A stretch of 17,476 nt of DNA from Roseburia_D sp964388945 (lineage in GTDB: Bacteria > Bacillota > Clostridia > Lachnospirales > Lachnospiraceae): contig CAYMCM010000053.1 in assembly GCA_964388945.1 (NCBI GenBank), positions 1 to 17,476 on the forward strand, given 5' to 3'. Shown here in pieces: positions 1 through 8,759 of this stretch (its first letter is position 1; every line of letters begins with the position of its first letter). The position numbers and the translations under genes were made by a program. A model generated the notes under the pieces. It ran no database searches and had not been told where the DNA came from. It saw only the letters and a program-made list of their open reading frames with translations.

Positions 1-50
1 TTATCTCATGGAGCTTAATTGGATATAAGGCACTCACTTGTTGAGCGGTT

Positions 51-81
51 ACTATAATGTAAGCGCTTACCTTTAATGCAA
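51..81 (-). promoter_or_regulatory. Probable promoter for a gene left of the window
   Basis: On the minus strand a -35-like TTGCAT (76-81) is followed by -10 candidates TATAGT (51-56, spacer 19) or CATTAT (54-59, spacer 16). A cre-like palindrome fills the spacer. No gene starts between here and the malG terminator, so the promoter would serve a leftward gene whose start lies outside the window. The exact -10 is uncertain. Confidence 0.4.
58..71. promoter_or_regulatory. cre-like operator (CcpA or other LacI-family site)
   Basis: TGTAAGCGCTTACC matches the published Bacillus cre consensus TGWAARCGYTWNCW at 13 of 14 positions and contains the perfect 12-bp palindrome GTAAGCGCTTAC. Its position inside a probable leftward promoter would suit catabolite repression. 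It differs from the three GTTAACC-type operators elsewhere in the window, so it probably binds CcpA rather than the local regulator. That assignment is an inference. Confidence 0.55.
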
Positions 82-122
82 CACAATATCTCCTATAGAA
101 ACATACGCCGCTAGACACGCAT

Positions 123-163
123 AAAAAGTAACGCCGCATGAAATTCACACGACGTTACTTTTT
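123..163 (-). terminator. Intrinsic terminator after malG (possibly bidirectional)
   Basis: The arms AAAAAGTAACG (123-133) and CGTTACTTTTT (153-163) are perfect reverse complements of 11 bp around a 19-nt loop. Each strand ends in a run of five T. The hairpin lies 33 bp beyond the malG stop codon, so it closes the malEFG transcript. It can also act on plus-strand transcription. Confidence 0.8.
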
Positions 164-196
164 CCCTTCTGTACATCACGCTTCCAAAGATGCACA

Positions 197-1462
197 TTAG
201 CCTTTTACTGCTCCTGATAAACCTTCTACATAATATTTCTGAAGCCAAATAAACAATATAACAATTGGTACTGCAACTATAATCGATCCAGCTGCAAACT
301 GTGTATAATACTTCTCAATTCTTGTAAAATCTGTCATCCAGTACAATCCCACTGCCACTGTGTAAGATGACTGCTTATCTCCCAACAAAATACTTGGGAA
401 AATGTAGTCAGACCAAGGGCCTAAGAAAGATGTTAATATTGTATAAATAACAATCGGTTTAGACAAAGGAATGGTGATTCTTGTAAAAATCTGCCATCTG
501 GTAGCACCGTCAATAATCGCTGCTTCATCCAGTGATTTTGGAATCGTATCAAAAAATCCCTTACAAATATGATATCCCATAGCAGAACCCGCTACACTAA
601 CAATAATTAACGCCAACAATGTCTGTGCCAGTCCCATACCTTTTAAAATATTGTACACAGCAATCATAGACATGAAACCTGGAAACATACCTATAACCAG
701 CAAGAACTTCATAAAAGCAGTTCTTCCTTTGAATCGTGTTCTACTAAATACATAAGCAGTTGCTAAAATAATAAGCGTATTACAAACAGCACAACATATT
801 GCTACAATAAATGTATTTAACCACCACTTTCCAAATGGAACTATGCTCTCCGCTTCAAATAACTTTTTATAGTTATCTAATGTAAATCCTTTTGGAATAA
901 AATATCCTACATAATAACCGGACTCAGCGCGGAAAGATGTAATAATAATCCAAAGGATCGGGAACAGCCAAACTACACCTAACAAAGTAAGAACAATATA
1001 TCCCGGATTTACTTTTGCAAGCTTCATGGAAAAAAACAAGCTTACATAGGATAATATGAGACACAGCCAATATCCGACACCAAAATTCTTTACCAAGAAA
1101 GCTTCTGATAAAATACTGGCACCATCTAACATGCTCTTGCTCCCAAATAATAATACGGTATAACAAAATGCTTCGATAACTCCACAAACAATCCATACCC
1201 TTGTTAACGGAATAGATAATTTTTTCAAACCAATAATCGCGATCAAGCACGCTACTACTGTTGCTGCAGCTCCTACCAACAGTATAATTGATAATCCACC
1301 CAACTGATTTGTTTTGCCTAATTCCAATATTATCTGTATACTTCGCATACTCTCGTTTTCCATCTTAACAAACGGAAAACACAACCCTACTACTGCTAAA
1401 ACACTTGCAATAAACGCCACTTTGAAATATTGCAGACTCAATCCTAATACTGTTTTTTTCAT
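197..1462 (-). CDS. malG: Maltodextrin ABC transporter permease MalG with extra N-terminal membrane domain
   Basis: This is the inner permease subunit of a carbohydrate ABC importer (CUT1 family), which pairs with MalF to pass maltodextrins delivered by MalE. The protein has 421 residues. The canonical permease begins near residue 153 and contains the EAA loop at about 313-333 (EAAIIDGA followed by RITIPLSKP), the contact site for the ATPase. Residues 1-150 form an additional block with about four hydrophobic helices (near 13-30, 57-78, 88-106 and 128-146). Typical MalG proteins have about 280-300 residues, so this extension is unusual. The start codon overlaps the malF stop as TAATG, which implies translational coupling. 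Substrate specificity is inferred from the amylolytic neighbours; the transporter family assignment is secure. Confidence 0.92.
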   Translation of the reverse strand: MKKTVLGLSLQYFKVAFIASVLAVVGLCFPFVKMENESMRSIQIILELGKTNQLGGLSIILLVGAAATVVACLIAIIGLKKLSIPLTRVWIVCGVIEAFCYTVLLFGSKSMLDGASILSEAFLVKNFGVGYWLCLILSYVSLFFSMKLAKVNPGYIVLTLLGVVWLFPILWIIITSFRAESGYYVGYFIPKGFTLDNYKKLFEAESIVPFGKWWLNTFIVAICCAVCNTLIILATAYVFSRTRFKGRTAFMKFLLVIGMFPGFMSMIAVYNILKGMGLAQTLLALIIVSVAGSAMGYHICKGFFDTIPKSLDEAAIIDGATRWQIFTRITIPLSKPIVIYTILTSFLGPWSDYIFPSILLGDKQSSYTVAVGLYWMTDFTRIEKYYTQFAAGSIIVAVPIVILFIWLQKYYVEGLSGAVKG

Positions 1463-2838
1463 TATTGGAATCCCTCCTCATTTTTCAAAGCATTTGATCT
1501 TGAATACGTAATCAGTGAAACACTTGCGGATATCAAGAATATTACAATACCAATTGCAGCTGCAAGGTTGAAGTCACTACTATCCTTTGTCAACTTATAC
1601 AACCATGTTACTAAGAGGTCTGTCTTTCCTGCACTCTTGTAATAATTCAATGAACTCGGTGTTCCTCCTGTAAGGAAGTAGATAACACCAAAGTTATTAA
1701 AGTTACTAATTAAATTAGTAATCAAGTACGGTGTCGTTATAAACCACATATATGGAAATGTAATCTTTACAAATGTCACAACTGGTCCCGCACCATCAAT
1801 CTTGGCACTCTCATACAATTCTGCCGGAATATTCATTAAAATACCACTAACCATTAACATTGTAACTGGTATACCAATCCACATATTCACAACAATAACT
1901 GTCCCCTTTGCCCACGTTCCATCCGTTAAGAATGGTAATGACTCTGTTGTAAATCCCCATTGTTGCAATAATACGTTAATAATACCATTTTCGCCAAGCA
2001 TTGTTGATACTACTAATAAAGAGATGAATGCTGGAACTGCCATAGTAATAACAAACACTGTTCTCCATATCTTCTTTCCATAAATACCCTTGGAGTTAAT
2101 CAGTATGGCCAGTAACATTCCTCCAAAATAGCAAGAGAATGTTGCAACAAATCCCCATATAACTGTCCATCCTAAAATTGGCCAGAATGTTGCAGATAAC
2201 TTGTCAGCAGTAGAAAATAATGACACGAAATTTTCAAGACCAACCCATGTAAACAAGTGAGCCGGTGGCTGATGACCTGCATCATAATTCGTAAATGCCA
2301 CCAAAATCATATAGATTAAAGGCATTACTGTAAACACAAGAATTCCAAGCATAGGAATCGCTAATAAAAGCCTATGTATATCCTTGTCAAACAACTGCTT
2401 TATCTCATCAATAATCCCCGGCACTTTTCTGTTGTGCATTTTTAACTGTCTTGTCTTTTCACCGGATTTAATTGACGCATACCAAACAACAAGGAAAATG
2501 ACACTCAGTACAATCGTAACGACACCATATAGAAGAATCAGCATTGAGTTATCACCCTGCGTGATCTCATAAAGACCAGTCTCTTCATTTAAAAACATGC
2601 CTTGCTCTTGCGTACCTAATGAAATCATTTTATAAAGAGATCCCACCCCGGTGCTTACCATATAAAAAATATAACTAGCCTCAAGTAAAAGGAACATCAA
2701 CCCTTTTGTTATCTGTCCATTTGCGATGTTTGCAATGCCCCAAACGAAAAAAGAAAGCTTAGATACAATATTTCCTTTCGCAAAAATGGAAGCTAGATTT
2801 GTTTCGTTATTTTTATTTGCCTTTTTGACAAATTTCAT
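1462..2838 (-). CDS. malF: Maltodextrin ABC transporter permease MalF
   Basis: This is the second permease subunit of the maltodextrin importer. I chose the ATG at 2838 (458 residues) because GGAGG sits 8 nt upstream. An in-frame GTG at 2853 would extend it by five residues but begins in the ribosome site itself. Hydrophobic helices near residues 45-62 and 98-121 form an N-terminal section, and the transport core starts near residue 157. The EAA loop is at about 340-362 (ELYESAKIDGAGPVVTFVK). The length resembles streptococcal MalC-type permeases rather than short MalF homologues. The gene lies 132 bp downstream of malE, with a stable hairpin in between, and overlaps malG by one base. No ATPase gene accompanies it, so a shared MsmX/MalK-type ATPase encoded elsewhere is expected. 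Confidence 0.92.
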   Translation of the reverse strand: MKFVKKANKNNETNLASIFAKGNIVSKLSFFVWGIANIANGQITKGLMFLLLEASYIFYMVSTGVGSLYKMISLGTQEQGMFLNEETGLYEITQGDNSMLILLYGVVTIVLSVIFLVVWYASIKSGEKTRQLKMHNRKVPGIIDEIKQLFDKDIHRLLLAIPMLGILVFTVMPLIYMILVAFTNYDAGHQPPAHLFTWVGLENFVSLFSTADKLSATFWPILGWTVIWGFVATFSCYFGGMLLAILINSKGIYGKKIWRTVFVITMAVPAFISLLVVSTMLGENGIINVLLQQWGFTTESLPFLTDGTWAKGTVIVVNMWIGIPVTMLMVSGILMNIPAELYESAKIDGAGPVVTFVKITFPYMWFITTPYLITNLISNFNNFGVIYFLTGGTPSSLNYYKSAGKTDLLVTWLYKLTKDSSDFNLAAAIGIVIFLISASVSLITYSRSNALKNEEGFQ

Positions 2839-2899
2839 TACTCCTACCTCCACAACGCAACATCTTACGTTCCATAAATTTTACTATCCTCAACCCAAA

Positions 2900-2949
2900 T
2901 GGACTGCTTTAAGCTCTATTGACACTCAGCATTCCCTCAAAGCAGTCCA
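2900..2949 (-). other. Intercistronic hairpin between malE and malF
   Basis: TGGACTGCTTT (2900-2910) and AAAGCAGTCCA (2939-2949) are perfect 11-bp complements around a 28-nt loop. The hairpin lies 21 nt after the malE stop codon. On the transcribed strand no T tract follows, so it is not a normal intrinsic terminator. Partial attenuation or 3' protection of the malE message, raising binding protein over permease, is the likely role. This is an inference from comparable binding-protein operons. Confidence 0.65.
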
Positions 2950-2970
2950 AAGATTGAAATATAACTACAA

Positions 2971-4257
2971 TTATTCTTCTGTAATCTCAGCAGTCATACT
3001 TTCTACTACAGCATCCAGCTTTTCCTGAATATTATCAGATGTAATTTCACCATTGATAATTCCTTCACCTAAAGCTGCTGCCGGAGTCCAGTATCCATTA
3101 ATCTGAGAAATTGATGGCTGAGGTGTTGCATACTCTGTCTGAGCAATCAATGCACATGTTGCCACGTCAGCTGCCACTTCTTCATTATCCTGTAATGATA
3201 AGCATGCTGGTGATGCACCTACTTCCTTGTAGCGAATCAACTGATTTTCTTCGTTTCCTAACCACTCAGCTAACAGCTGTGCTGCAAGCGGATGTGCTGT
3301 ACTAGACTTAACAGAAAAGCATCTGTAATCAGCAAAATTACTTAAATTCTTATCTTGACCATTAATATTGATAGCAGGAAGTGCACAAGCACCAAAGTTC
3401 TCACCAAGTGCCTCCTGTAATGCAGGAGCATCCCATGTACCAGAACACATAGCTCCTAACTTACCTTCTTTGAAAAGACTTATTCCAATACCATCTACAT
3501 CCTCGATATATTTTGGATTCTTAGCTAAGTCAATCACATAATTACCAGCTGTTACACCATCTTCACTGTTCCATGTACACTCATTCGGATTCGTTCCATC
3601 CTCACCAAAAATATTACATCCTGCAGCATAGAAGAATGCTTCAAGATACCACGAATCCTTGATCTTGCAAGAAAAATTCTTGATATCTGATCCCAAATCT
3701 TTTTCCATCATAGTCTCAAGAGATTTTACTTCATCCTCTGTATACATACTCTTGTTATAGTACATAAACCAGCAGTTTGGAGTTGCTGGAATTGCATATA
3801 ACAAATCATCCTTAGTACAAGCCTTAATCGCACCGTCACCATAAAGTGGAAGCACTGAATCAATCTCTGCTGTAATCGGATAAAGAAGTCCTGAATCTGT
3901 CAACTCGGCAACCGCACCTGATGGCATCTCGAATACATCTGCTGCCGAATCAGGGTCTGTTGTAAGAGATGTAGGTGCATCCGCAACATCTGTAACTGCA
4001 ACATCAATTGTACAATCAAACTCCGGATGTGCTTCTTCAAAGCTATCACACATCTTCTGTGTAACTTCAATCTCTTCTTCCGGAACCCATACTTTTAAGT
4101 TAACCTTTTCAACTTCTCCGGTTGATCCATCTGCTTTCGCTGCAGTTTCTGTTCCTGTTGCAGTGCTCTCTCCTGCATTATTGTCCCCACAACCTGCTAA
4201 TGTTGCGACTGACATTGCACCGACCATTGCTAATGCTACTACCTTTTTCATTTTCAT
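2971..4257 (-). CDS. malE: Maltodextrin-binding lipoprotein MalE
   Basis: This extracellular solute-binding lipoprotein (family 1, CUT1) of 428 residues captures maltodextrins at the membrane surface and hands them to MalFG. The N-terminus is a lipoprotein signal: MKMKK, a hydrophobic stretch, then the lipobox LAGC with Cys23 as the lipidation site. A Gly/Ser/Thr/Glu-rich linker follows, and the mature fold begins near residue 52 (VNLKVW). AGGAGGG lies 7 nt before the ATG at 4257. It is the first gene of malEFG and has its own consensus promoter and an overlapping operator. It is clearly paralogous to the broken binding protein at 14803-16101, sharing VNLKVW, CTWNS, GENF and NEENQ at equivalent places. 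Ligand identity is inferred from context. Confidence 0.93.
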   Translation of the reverse strand: MKMKKVVALAMVGAMSVATLAGCGDNNAGESTATGTETAAKADGSTGEVEKVNLKVWVPEEEIEVTQKMCDSFEEAHPEFDCTIDVAVTDVADAPTSLTTDPDSAADVFEMPSGAVAELTDSGLLYPITAEIDSVLPLYGDGAIKACTKDDLLYAIPATPNCWFMYYNKSMYTEDEVKSLETMMEKDLGSDIKNFSCKIKDSWYLEAFFYAAGCNIFGEDGTNPNECTWNSEDGVTAGNYVIDLAKNPKYIEDVDGIGISLFKEGKLGAMCSGTWDAPALQEALGENFGACALPAININGQDKNLSNFADYRCFSVKSSTAHPLAAQLLAEWLGNEENQLIRYKEVGASPACLSLQDNEEVAADVATCALIAQTEYATPQPSISQINGYWTPAAALGEGIINGEITSDNIQEKLDAVVESMTAEITEE

Positions 4258-4306
4258 TCTTTTGCCCTCCTATTATTAAGCTTTTACTCACATCGGTTTT
4301 TCGTAC

Positions 4307-4324
4307 TAGTTAACCGATTAACTA
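4307..4324. promoter_or_regulatory. LacI-type operator at the malE transcription start
   Basis: TAGTTAACCGATTAACTA is an 18-bp inverted repeat centred on CG, with 8 of 9 half-site positions matching. It begins about 6 bp beyond the -10 box and so covers the predicted start of transcription, the usual position for repression. Related sites lie at 13012-13025 and 16131-16144. The regulator encoded at 8760-9773 is the obvious candidate to bind it. Confidence 0.75.
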
Positions 4325-4329
4325 TTTTA

Positions 4330-4358
4330 ATTATATATTACCGTGAGTTATTTGTCAA
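4330..4358 (-). promoter_or_regulatory. Perfect-consensus sigma-A promoter for malEFG
   Basis: On the minus strand TTGACA (4353-4358) is separated by exactly 17 bp from TATAAT (4330-4335), a complete match to the housekeeping consensus. Transcription would start near 4323, giving a leader of about 65 nt before malE. A promoter this strong needs tight repression, which fits the operator directly downstream of it. Confidence 0.88.
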
Positions 4359-4418
4359 GTATTTATTGTGTTTTTGCACGTTTTTTCTAATTTTATTCAC
4401 TTTTTTTGTGCATTTTGC

Positions 4419-6818
4419 CTAATCACATGTTTGGAGCTGCTCCAACATAGCTCCAAAAAGAGCATCCTTTAACTTCATCTTTGTTAATCGTGTAACAATT
4501 TGGGCAAAATCCTCGCCTTCTGATATCACACGAAATACGTCTGCTTTGCACTCATATTCCATCTGTGCCTGCAATAAAATGTTGTAAATACGCTCTTTTT
4601 TATCAGGCAAATCACTTAAACTTCCATCGTTTTTCAACAATAATGTAAACTGTTTTATATTTGTTCCTGTCAGTTTAATAATCATTTCCTTCTGTACAGC
4701 ATCATAGTCTATTTCAAGTCCTACCTCTCCATCACTCTGCACATCCTGCATATTTATATTTGCAGTTTCTACCTGCCTCATTCCTCTAATCCGAACCGTG
4801 TAGCTTCTCTCACCTGGTATCACACCCTGCACATCCTCTGAAACCTTCATAGAGAACTTCGCATTTTCTCCTGCCTCAAAGGAAAACTCTGTAACGACCG
4901 GCTGCATACCATCCGTTTCACTGCAGTCATCCTCATACATCTCAAATCTTCCATCTTTACCGTTAAATACCAAAATATCTAACTCCTTTGGATTCTCTCG
5001 GCAGCACTGCTCATAATCACCCGCCATCGGTATTATCGTACCAGCAGGAACAAGTACCGGAATTGTCTCAAGATCACGATATAATAACATTCTCTGACCG
5101 CCCTGATATACCTGTCCGGTAAAGAAATCATAATAGATACCTTCCGGAATCCATGCATCCACTTCTGCCAACAAGGTCTCTTTATCCGCAGGCTGTGTTA
5201 CCGGACATACGATCATATCACCAAAATAATATTGGTTCGGAACCTGATAAGCATCCTCCACATCATTTCGGTAATACATTGGCTGAATCAATGGATTTCC
5301 TTCAAAATGCGTCTTATAGTTCCATGTATACAGATACGGTATCATCTTATGTCTCAACTGCATGAATGATGTGATCACTTTTTCTGCCGCCATATTATAA
5401 TTCCATGGTTCTTTTCCATAGAATTCATTCGATGTACTATGCACTCTCATAATCGGTGAAAAGACACCATACTGTATCCATCTTACTACAAGCTCATCAT
5501 CCCGGCGTCCCTTCTGATGCCCACCAATATCATGACTCCACCATGTATACCCTACATTGGTTGCATTGGTTGTAAAATACGGTTGGAATTCCAATGATTT
5601 CCAACTAGTGATGGTATCTCCGGAAAAGCCTACCGGATATCTATGACTTCCCAAGCCTGCATATCTGGAAAATGTCAGAGGTAATTTTCCATCTCTTCCG
5701 CTATCCATAAAATGCAAATGGTTCAGCATCCACAGCGGATCAATGCCTTTGGTTCTCGACTGGCTTCCCTGCTGCCAGTCCACCCACCAGAAATCTACAC
5801 CCATTTCTTCATATGGATGATGCAGATATTTGAAATATGCTTCCATATATTTTCGATCTGTAACATCAAACGGAATCTTTTCTTCATTCTCATAATCCAC
5901 CCCCAGCTCTTTCGCCATCGGCAGATATGCTTCTTCAAATGCACGTACTCCATCTGCCGGATGCAGATTCAGAGTAACTTTCTTTCCCATCTCATGCAGT
6001 TTCTTTAAGAAGCGTTCCGGTTCCGGGAACAGGTTGCGATTCCATGTATATCCTGTCCAAGCGCTTCCATACTTCTGCGGAACATCTGTTACATGCCAGT
6101 CCATATCAATTACAGATACAGAGATTGGTATGTTTTTTTCCTGAAACTTCTCCATTAACTGTAAATAACTGTCCTCTGTATATGGATAATAACGGCTCCA
6201 CCAGTTTCCAAGCGTATATTTCGGCAATAGTGGTGTCATACCACTCAGATGGTAAAAATCCTTCAGACATTGCTGATAGTCATGTCCATATCCAAAAAAG
6301 TACAGGTCAATCGCCTCTTTTTCTCTTGGCTTCGCCCAACCATCCTCTGTTAAAAGAAATGACTTTGCATCATCCAACACGGTAAATCCCGCGCGGGACA
6401 TAAGTCCTGCCTCTAGATCTATTGCACCATCTGCATTATCTAATGTTCTTGCTGTACCACGCAAATCATCAATCTCATCCCCATAATTCCATACGGAGTC
6501 TCCTAGGGTATATCTCTCTTTTAATCCAATAAATAGTCCTTCTGCCGAAAAAGTCTTCTTATCATAATATACATGAAGTGCTTTCGTTACAATCTCTAAC
6601 TTCTCCGGTGTATCCACAACCCTATAACCCGGAACCTCAAAGTCTCTGCATATAATCGTCTGTGTAGGCTCATCATTAAAATAACCATCTTTCTGATATT
6701 CCATACGAATCAAACGATCTGTCAGCACGGTAAAACGATAGTCTTTTCCGCATACCATTGCCTCTTTCCTTGCATCCGGTTTTACATTCATTTTATAAGC
6801 TTTATTTTCTTTCTTCAT
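4419..6818 (-). CDS. Cytoplasmic GH31 alpha-glucosidase-type hydrolase
   Basis: This is a glycoside hydrolase family 31 enzyme of 799 residues without a signal peptide. It probably releases glucose from the non-reducing ends of imported oligosaccharides. I place the start at 6818, where AGGAG lies 7 nt upstream; an in-frame ATG at 6845 overlaps the previous gene and has no ribosome site. An N-terminal beta-sandwich occupies roughly residues 20-200, and the catalytic barrel about 200-520. The putative nucleophile is Asp347 in WWVDWQQG, and the putative acid/base is Asp401 in GFSGDTITSW. The nucleophile motif differs from the WxDMNE of classical alpha-glucosidases, so linkage preference is open. 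C-terminal beta domains are followed by a charged, probably helical tail (about 735-799) that I do not recognise. The gene follows the GH13 gene by 14 bp. Confidence 0.88.
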   Translation of the reverse strand: MKKENKAYKMNVKPDARKEAMVCGKDYRFTVLTDRLIRMEYQKDGYFNDEPTQTIICRDFEVPGYRVVDTPEKLEIVTKALHVYYDKKTFSAEGLFIGLKERYTLGDSVWNYGDEIDDLRGTARTLDNADGAIDLEAGLMSRAGFTVLDDAKSFLLTEDGWAKPREKEAIDLYFFGYGHDYQQCLKDFYHLSGMTPLLPKYTLGNWWSRYYPYTEDSYLQLMEKFQEKNIPISVSVIDMDWHVTDVPQKYGSAWTGYTWNRNLFPEPERFLKKLHEMGKKVTLNLHPADGVRAFEEAYLPMAKELGVDYENEEKIPFDVTDRKYMEAYFKYLHHPYEEMGVDFWWVDWQQGSQSRTKGIDPLWMLNHLHFMDSGRDGKLPLTFSRYAGLGSHRYPVGFSGDTITSWKSLEFQPYFTTNATNVGYTWWSHDIGGHQKGRRDDELVVRWIQYGVFSPIMRVHSTSNEFYGKEPWNYNMAAEKVITSFMQLRHKMIPYLYTWNYKTHFEGNPLIQPMYYRNDVEDAYQVPNQYYFGDMIVCPVTQPADKETLLAEVDAWIPEGIYYDFFTGQVYQGGQRMLLYRDLETIPVLVPAGTIIPMAGDYEQCCRENPKELDILVFNGKDGRFEMYEDDCSETDGMQPVVTEFSFEAGENAKFSMKVSEDVQGVIPGERSYTVRIRGMRQVETANINMQDVQSDGEVGLEIDYDAVQKEMIIKLTGTNIKQFTLLLKNDGSLSDLPDKKERIYNILLQAQMEYECKADVFRVISEGEDFAQIVTRLTKMKLKDALFGAMLEQLQTCD

Positions 6819-6832
6819 ATATCTGCTCCTAT

Positions 6833-8737
6833 TCATGCTGTACATTCGATTAAATATGACTGATGTGCTTCTACTACGACTTCTACATGGCGATCATCAA
6901 GTCTTTTATATTGTAACTGCTTTCCAAATAAATCTACTGCTTCCTTTGGTCCTTTGCTTCCAACGCTTCCAAATGGTATAACGATTTTCTTTGTTTCTTC
7001 ACTCACGGATACCACCGCTGTATATACTTCATTTTCATAAAATCTTGCAAGCACTACGATATCATCTTTCGCATAGAGGAACTTCATTCCACCTTCTGAA
7101 AACGCCTTGTGTTCTGCTTTCAGATGCGCTAATGTGCGATATAACTGATAAACTTCATCCTTCTGGAAATCTTTACTCCAGGGCATCGGATAACGGCATC
7201 CCTCGTTGCTGTCAATTGTTCCATCAACCCCTGCTTCATCTCCGTAATAAATAGACGCTGCTCCAATTAATGTGAACAGTAAAATTACTGCTCCCCGGTA
7301 CTCATCCGGATGCACCTTCGGATTGTTATGTAATCTGGATACATCATGACTATCAATGAGATTGAACTGATTCTGCCAGAATACATATGGCAACTTCGCC
7401 AAATGCTCCATCACTCTCCCCTGTACGTCTTCTGCTGTCATCTTGTACGGAATATTTCGCAAGATTTCATTTCTGCCAAGGAATAAATCCGGCTCTCCGA
7501 GGAACTGACGAATCACACGGCCGCAGCCATAGTAATTCATCGGAGAATCCCACTCATCTCCCTGCAAATAAGGTGCACAATCTCCCCAGTCTTCTGCCAG
7601 AATATATGCCTCTTCATTTTCCTCCCGGATACTCTTTCTAATTTCCGGCCATAACTCATGTGATAACTGCACCTCGTTATTTCTTGCAAACACATCTGCC
7701 ACGTCAAATCTCCATCCATCTATATTGTAAGGTGCTCTCAGCCATTTACGAATGACAGAGTCTTTCTTTCTATAGATAACATCTCGTAACTTTTCTGAGG
7801 TATAATTTAGTGTTGGCAGATCTGGAACATCAAACCATCCAAGATAGTCATTGCTATTCTCCTTAAAGAAGTAAAATCCTCTCTCTTCAGAATCTACGTT
7901 ATTATACGCCCCCTCTGTTTTATCAAAAAAAAGTCCGTCACGATTGAACCAGCGATGTGCCGTTCCGGTATGATTGATGGAAATATCCAGAATCAGCTTC
8001 ATGCCATTTTCATGCAACGCCTTCGAAAGGTCTGCTAAAGCCTCATCACCACCAAAATGTGGATCTACGTGCAAATAATCAATGCAATCGTATTTATGTA
8101 CCGATGGTGCAAGAAAAATCGGATTCAGATAAACTGCTGTCACACCTAAATCTTTCAAATATGGAATTTTTTCTTTTACTCCCTCTAAGTCTCCTCCAAA
8201 AAAGTCCAGACAAAAACCCTGTTCATAAGGTAATGGTGTACTATCCCAGTTTTTTATTTGAATCGTATCATGTCCATTTAACTGGTATTCTCCATCCTTT
8301 ACATCATTTTGGGGATTTCCATTGCAGAAACGCTCCGGGAAAATCTGATAAAATACGGATTTTTTCACCCATTCAGGCTGTTTGTAATCTGTAAGCAGCA
8401 CAAAATCATAGGTGTGATCCGGCACATATGTCGTAATTTCTTTCTGATTATAAAAGTAAATAATATCCTCACAAACCAGATAAAAATGATAATGCATTCT
8501 TTTTTCTGTTATTTGTAACTCTGCAGCATAGTATGCTAATCTATTTTCCACCTTCTGCTTCTTTGCTTCAATCAGCTTTTCTGCTCCGTTTGGCACTGTT
8601 CTTAAAAAAATATGCTTGATAGGAGCATCATCATATACTCGCAACCATATTGTGACTGTTTCAAAAAGCTTTGGCTGCGGATTACTGACAAAACATTCTG
8701 TACCGTCACTATATACACTTTCTAACCATTGTTCCAT
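6833..8737 (-). CDS. Cytoplasmic GH13 neopullulanase/maltogenic amylase-type enzyme
   Basis: This 634-residue GH13 enzyme lacks a signal peptide and most resembles the neopullulanase/cyclomaltodextrinase/maltogenic amylase group. That group cleaves alpha-1,4 bonds in maltodextrins, cyclodextrins and sometimes pullulan. An N-terminal beta-rich region (about 1-115), compatible with a CBM34-type domain, precedes the barrel. The conserved regions are intact: DISINH (251-256), GWRFD with nucleophile Asp345, ILAED with acid/base Glu382, and IDSHD with Asp465. The motif YQIFPERF at 130-137 is typical of the group. GGAGG precedes the ATG, and the gene follows the regulator gene by 22 bp. Exact specificity cannot be read from the sequence. 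Confidence 0.9.
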   Translation of the reverse strand: MEQWLESVYSDGTECFVSNPQPKLFETVTIWLRVYDDAPIKHIFLRTVPNGAEKLIEAKKQKVENRLAYYAAELQITEKRMHYHFYLVCEDIIYFYNQKEITTYVPDHTYDFVLLTDYKQPEWVKKSVFYQIFPERFCNGNPQNDVKDGEYQLNGHDTIQIKNWDSTPLPYEQGFCLDFFGGDLEGVKEKIPYLKDLGVTAVYLNPIFLAPSVHKYDCIDYLHVDPHFGGDEALADLSKALHENGMKLILDISINHTGTAHRWFNRDGLFFDKTEGAYNNVDSEERGFYFFKENSNDYLGWFDVPDLPTLNYTSEKLRDVIYRKKDSVIRKWLRAPYNIDGWRFDVADVFARNNEVQLSHELWPEIRKSIREENEEAYILAEDWGDCAPYLQGDEWDSPMNYYGCGRVIRQFLGEPDLFLGRNEILRNIPYKMTAEDVQGRVMEHLAKLPYVFWQNQFNLIDSHDVSRLHNNPKVHPDEYRGAVILLFTLIGAASIYYGDEAGVDGTIDSNEGCRYPMPWSKDFQKDEVYQLYRTLAHLKAEHKAFSEGGMKFLYAKDDIVVLARFYENEVYTAVVSVSEETKKIVIPFGSVGSKGPKEAVDLFGKQLQYKRLDDRHVEVVVEAHQSYLIECTA

Positions 8738-8759
8738 TTCCTATCCTCCAACAATTCTA

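Noticed and set aside
4380..4418. Possible terminator after the GH31 gene
   Set aside because: GCAC and GTGC flank an A/T-rich stretch, but the stem is only four pairs with a long loop. I could not support termination here.
6819..6845. Upstream start of the GH31 gene at 6845
   Set aside because: It overlaps the GH13 stop and has no ribosome site, whereas the ATG at 6818 has AGGAG at 7 nt.
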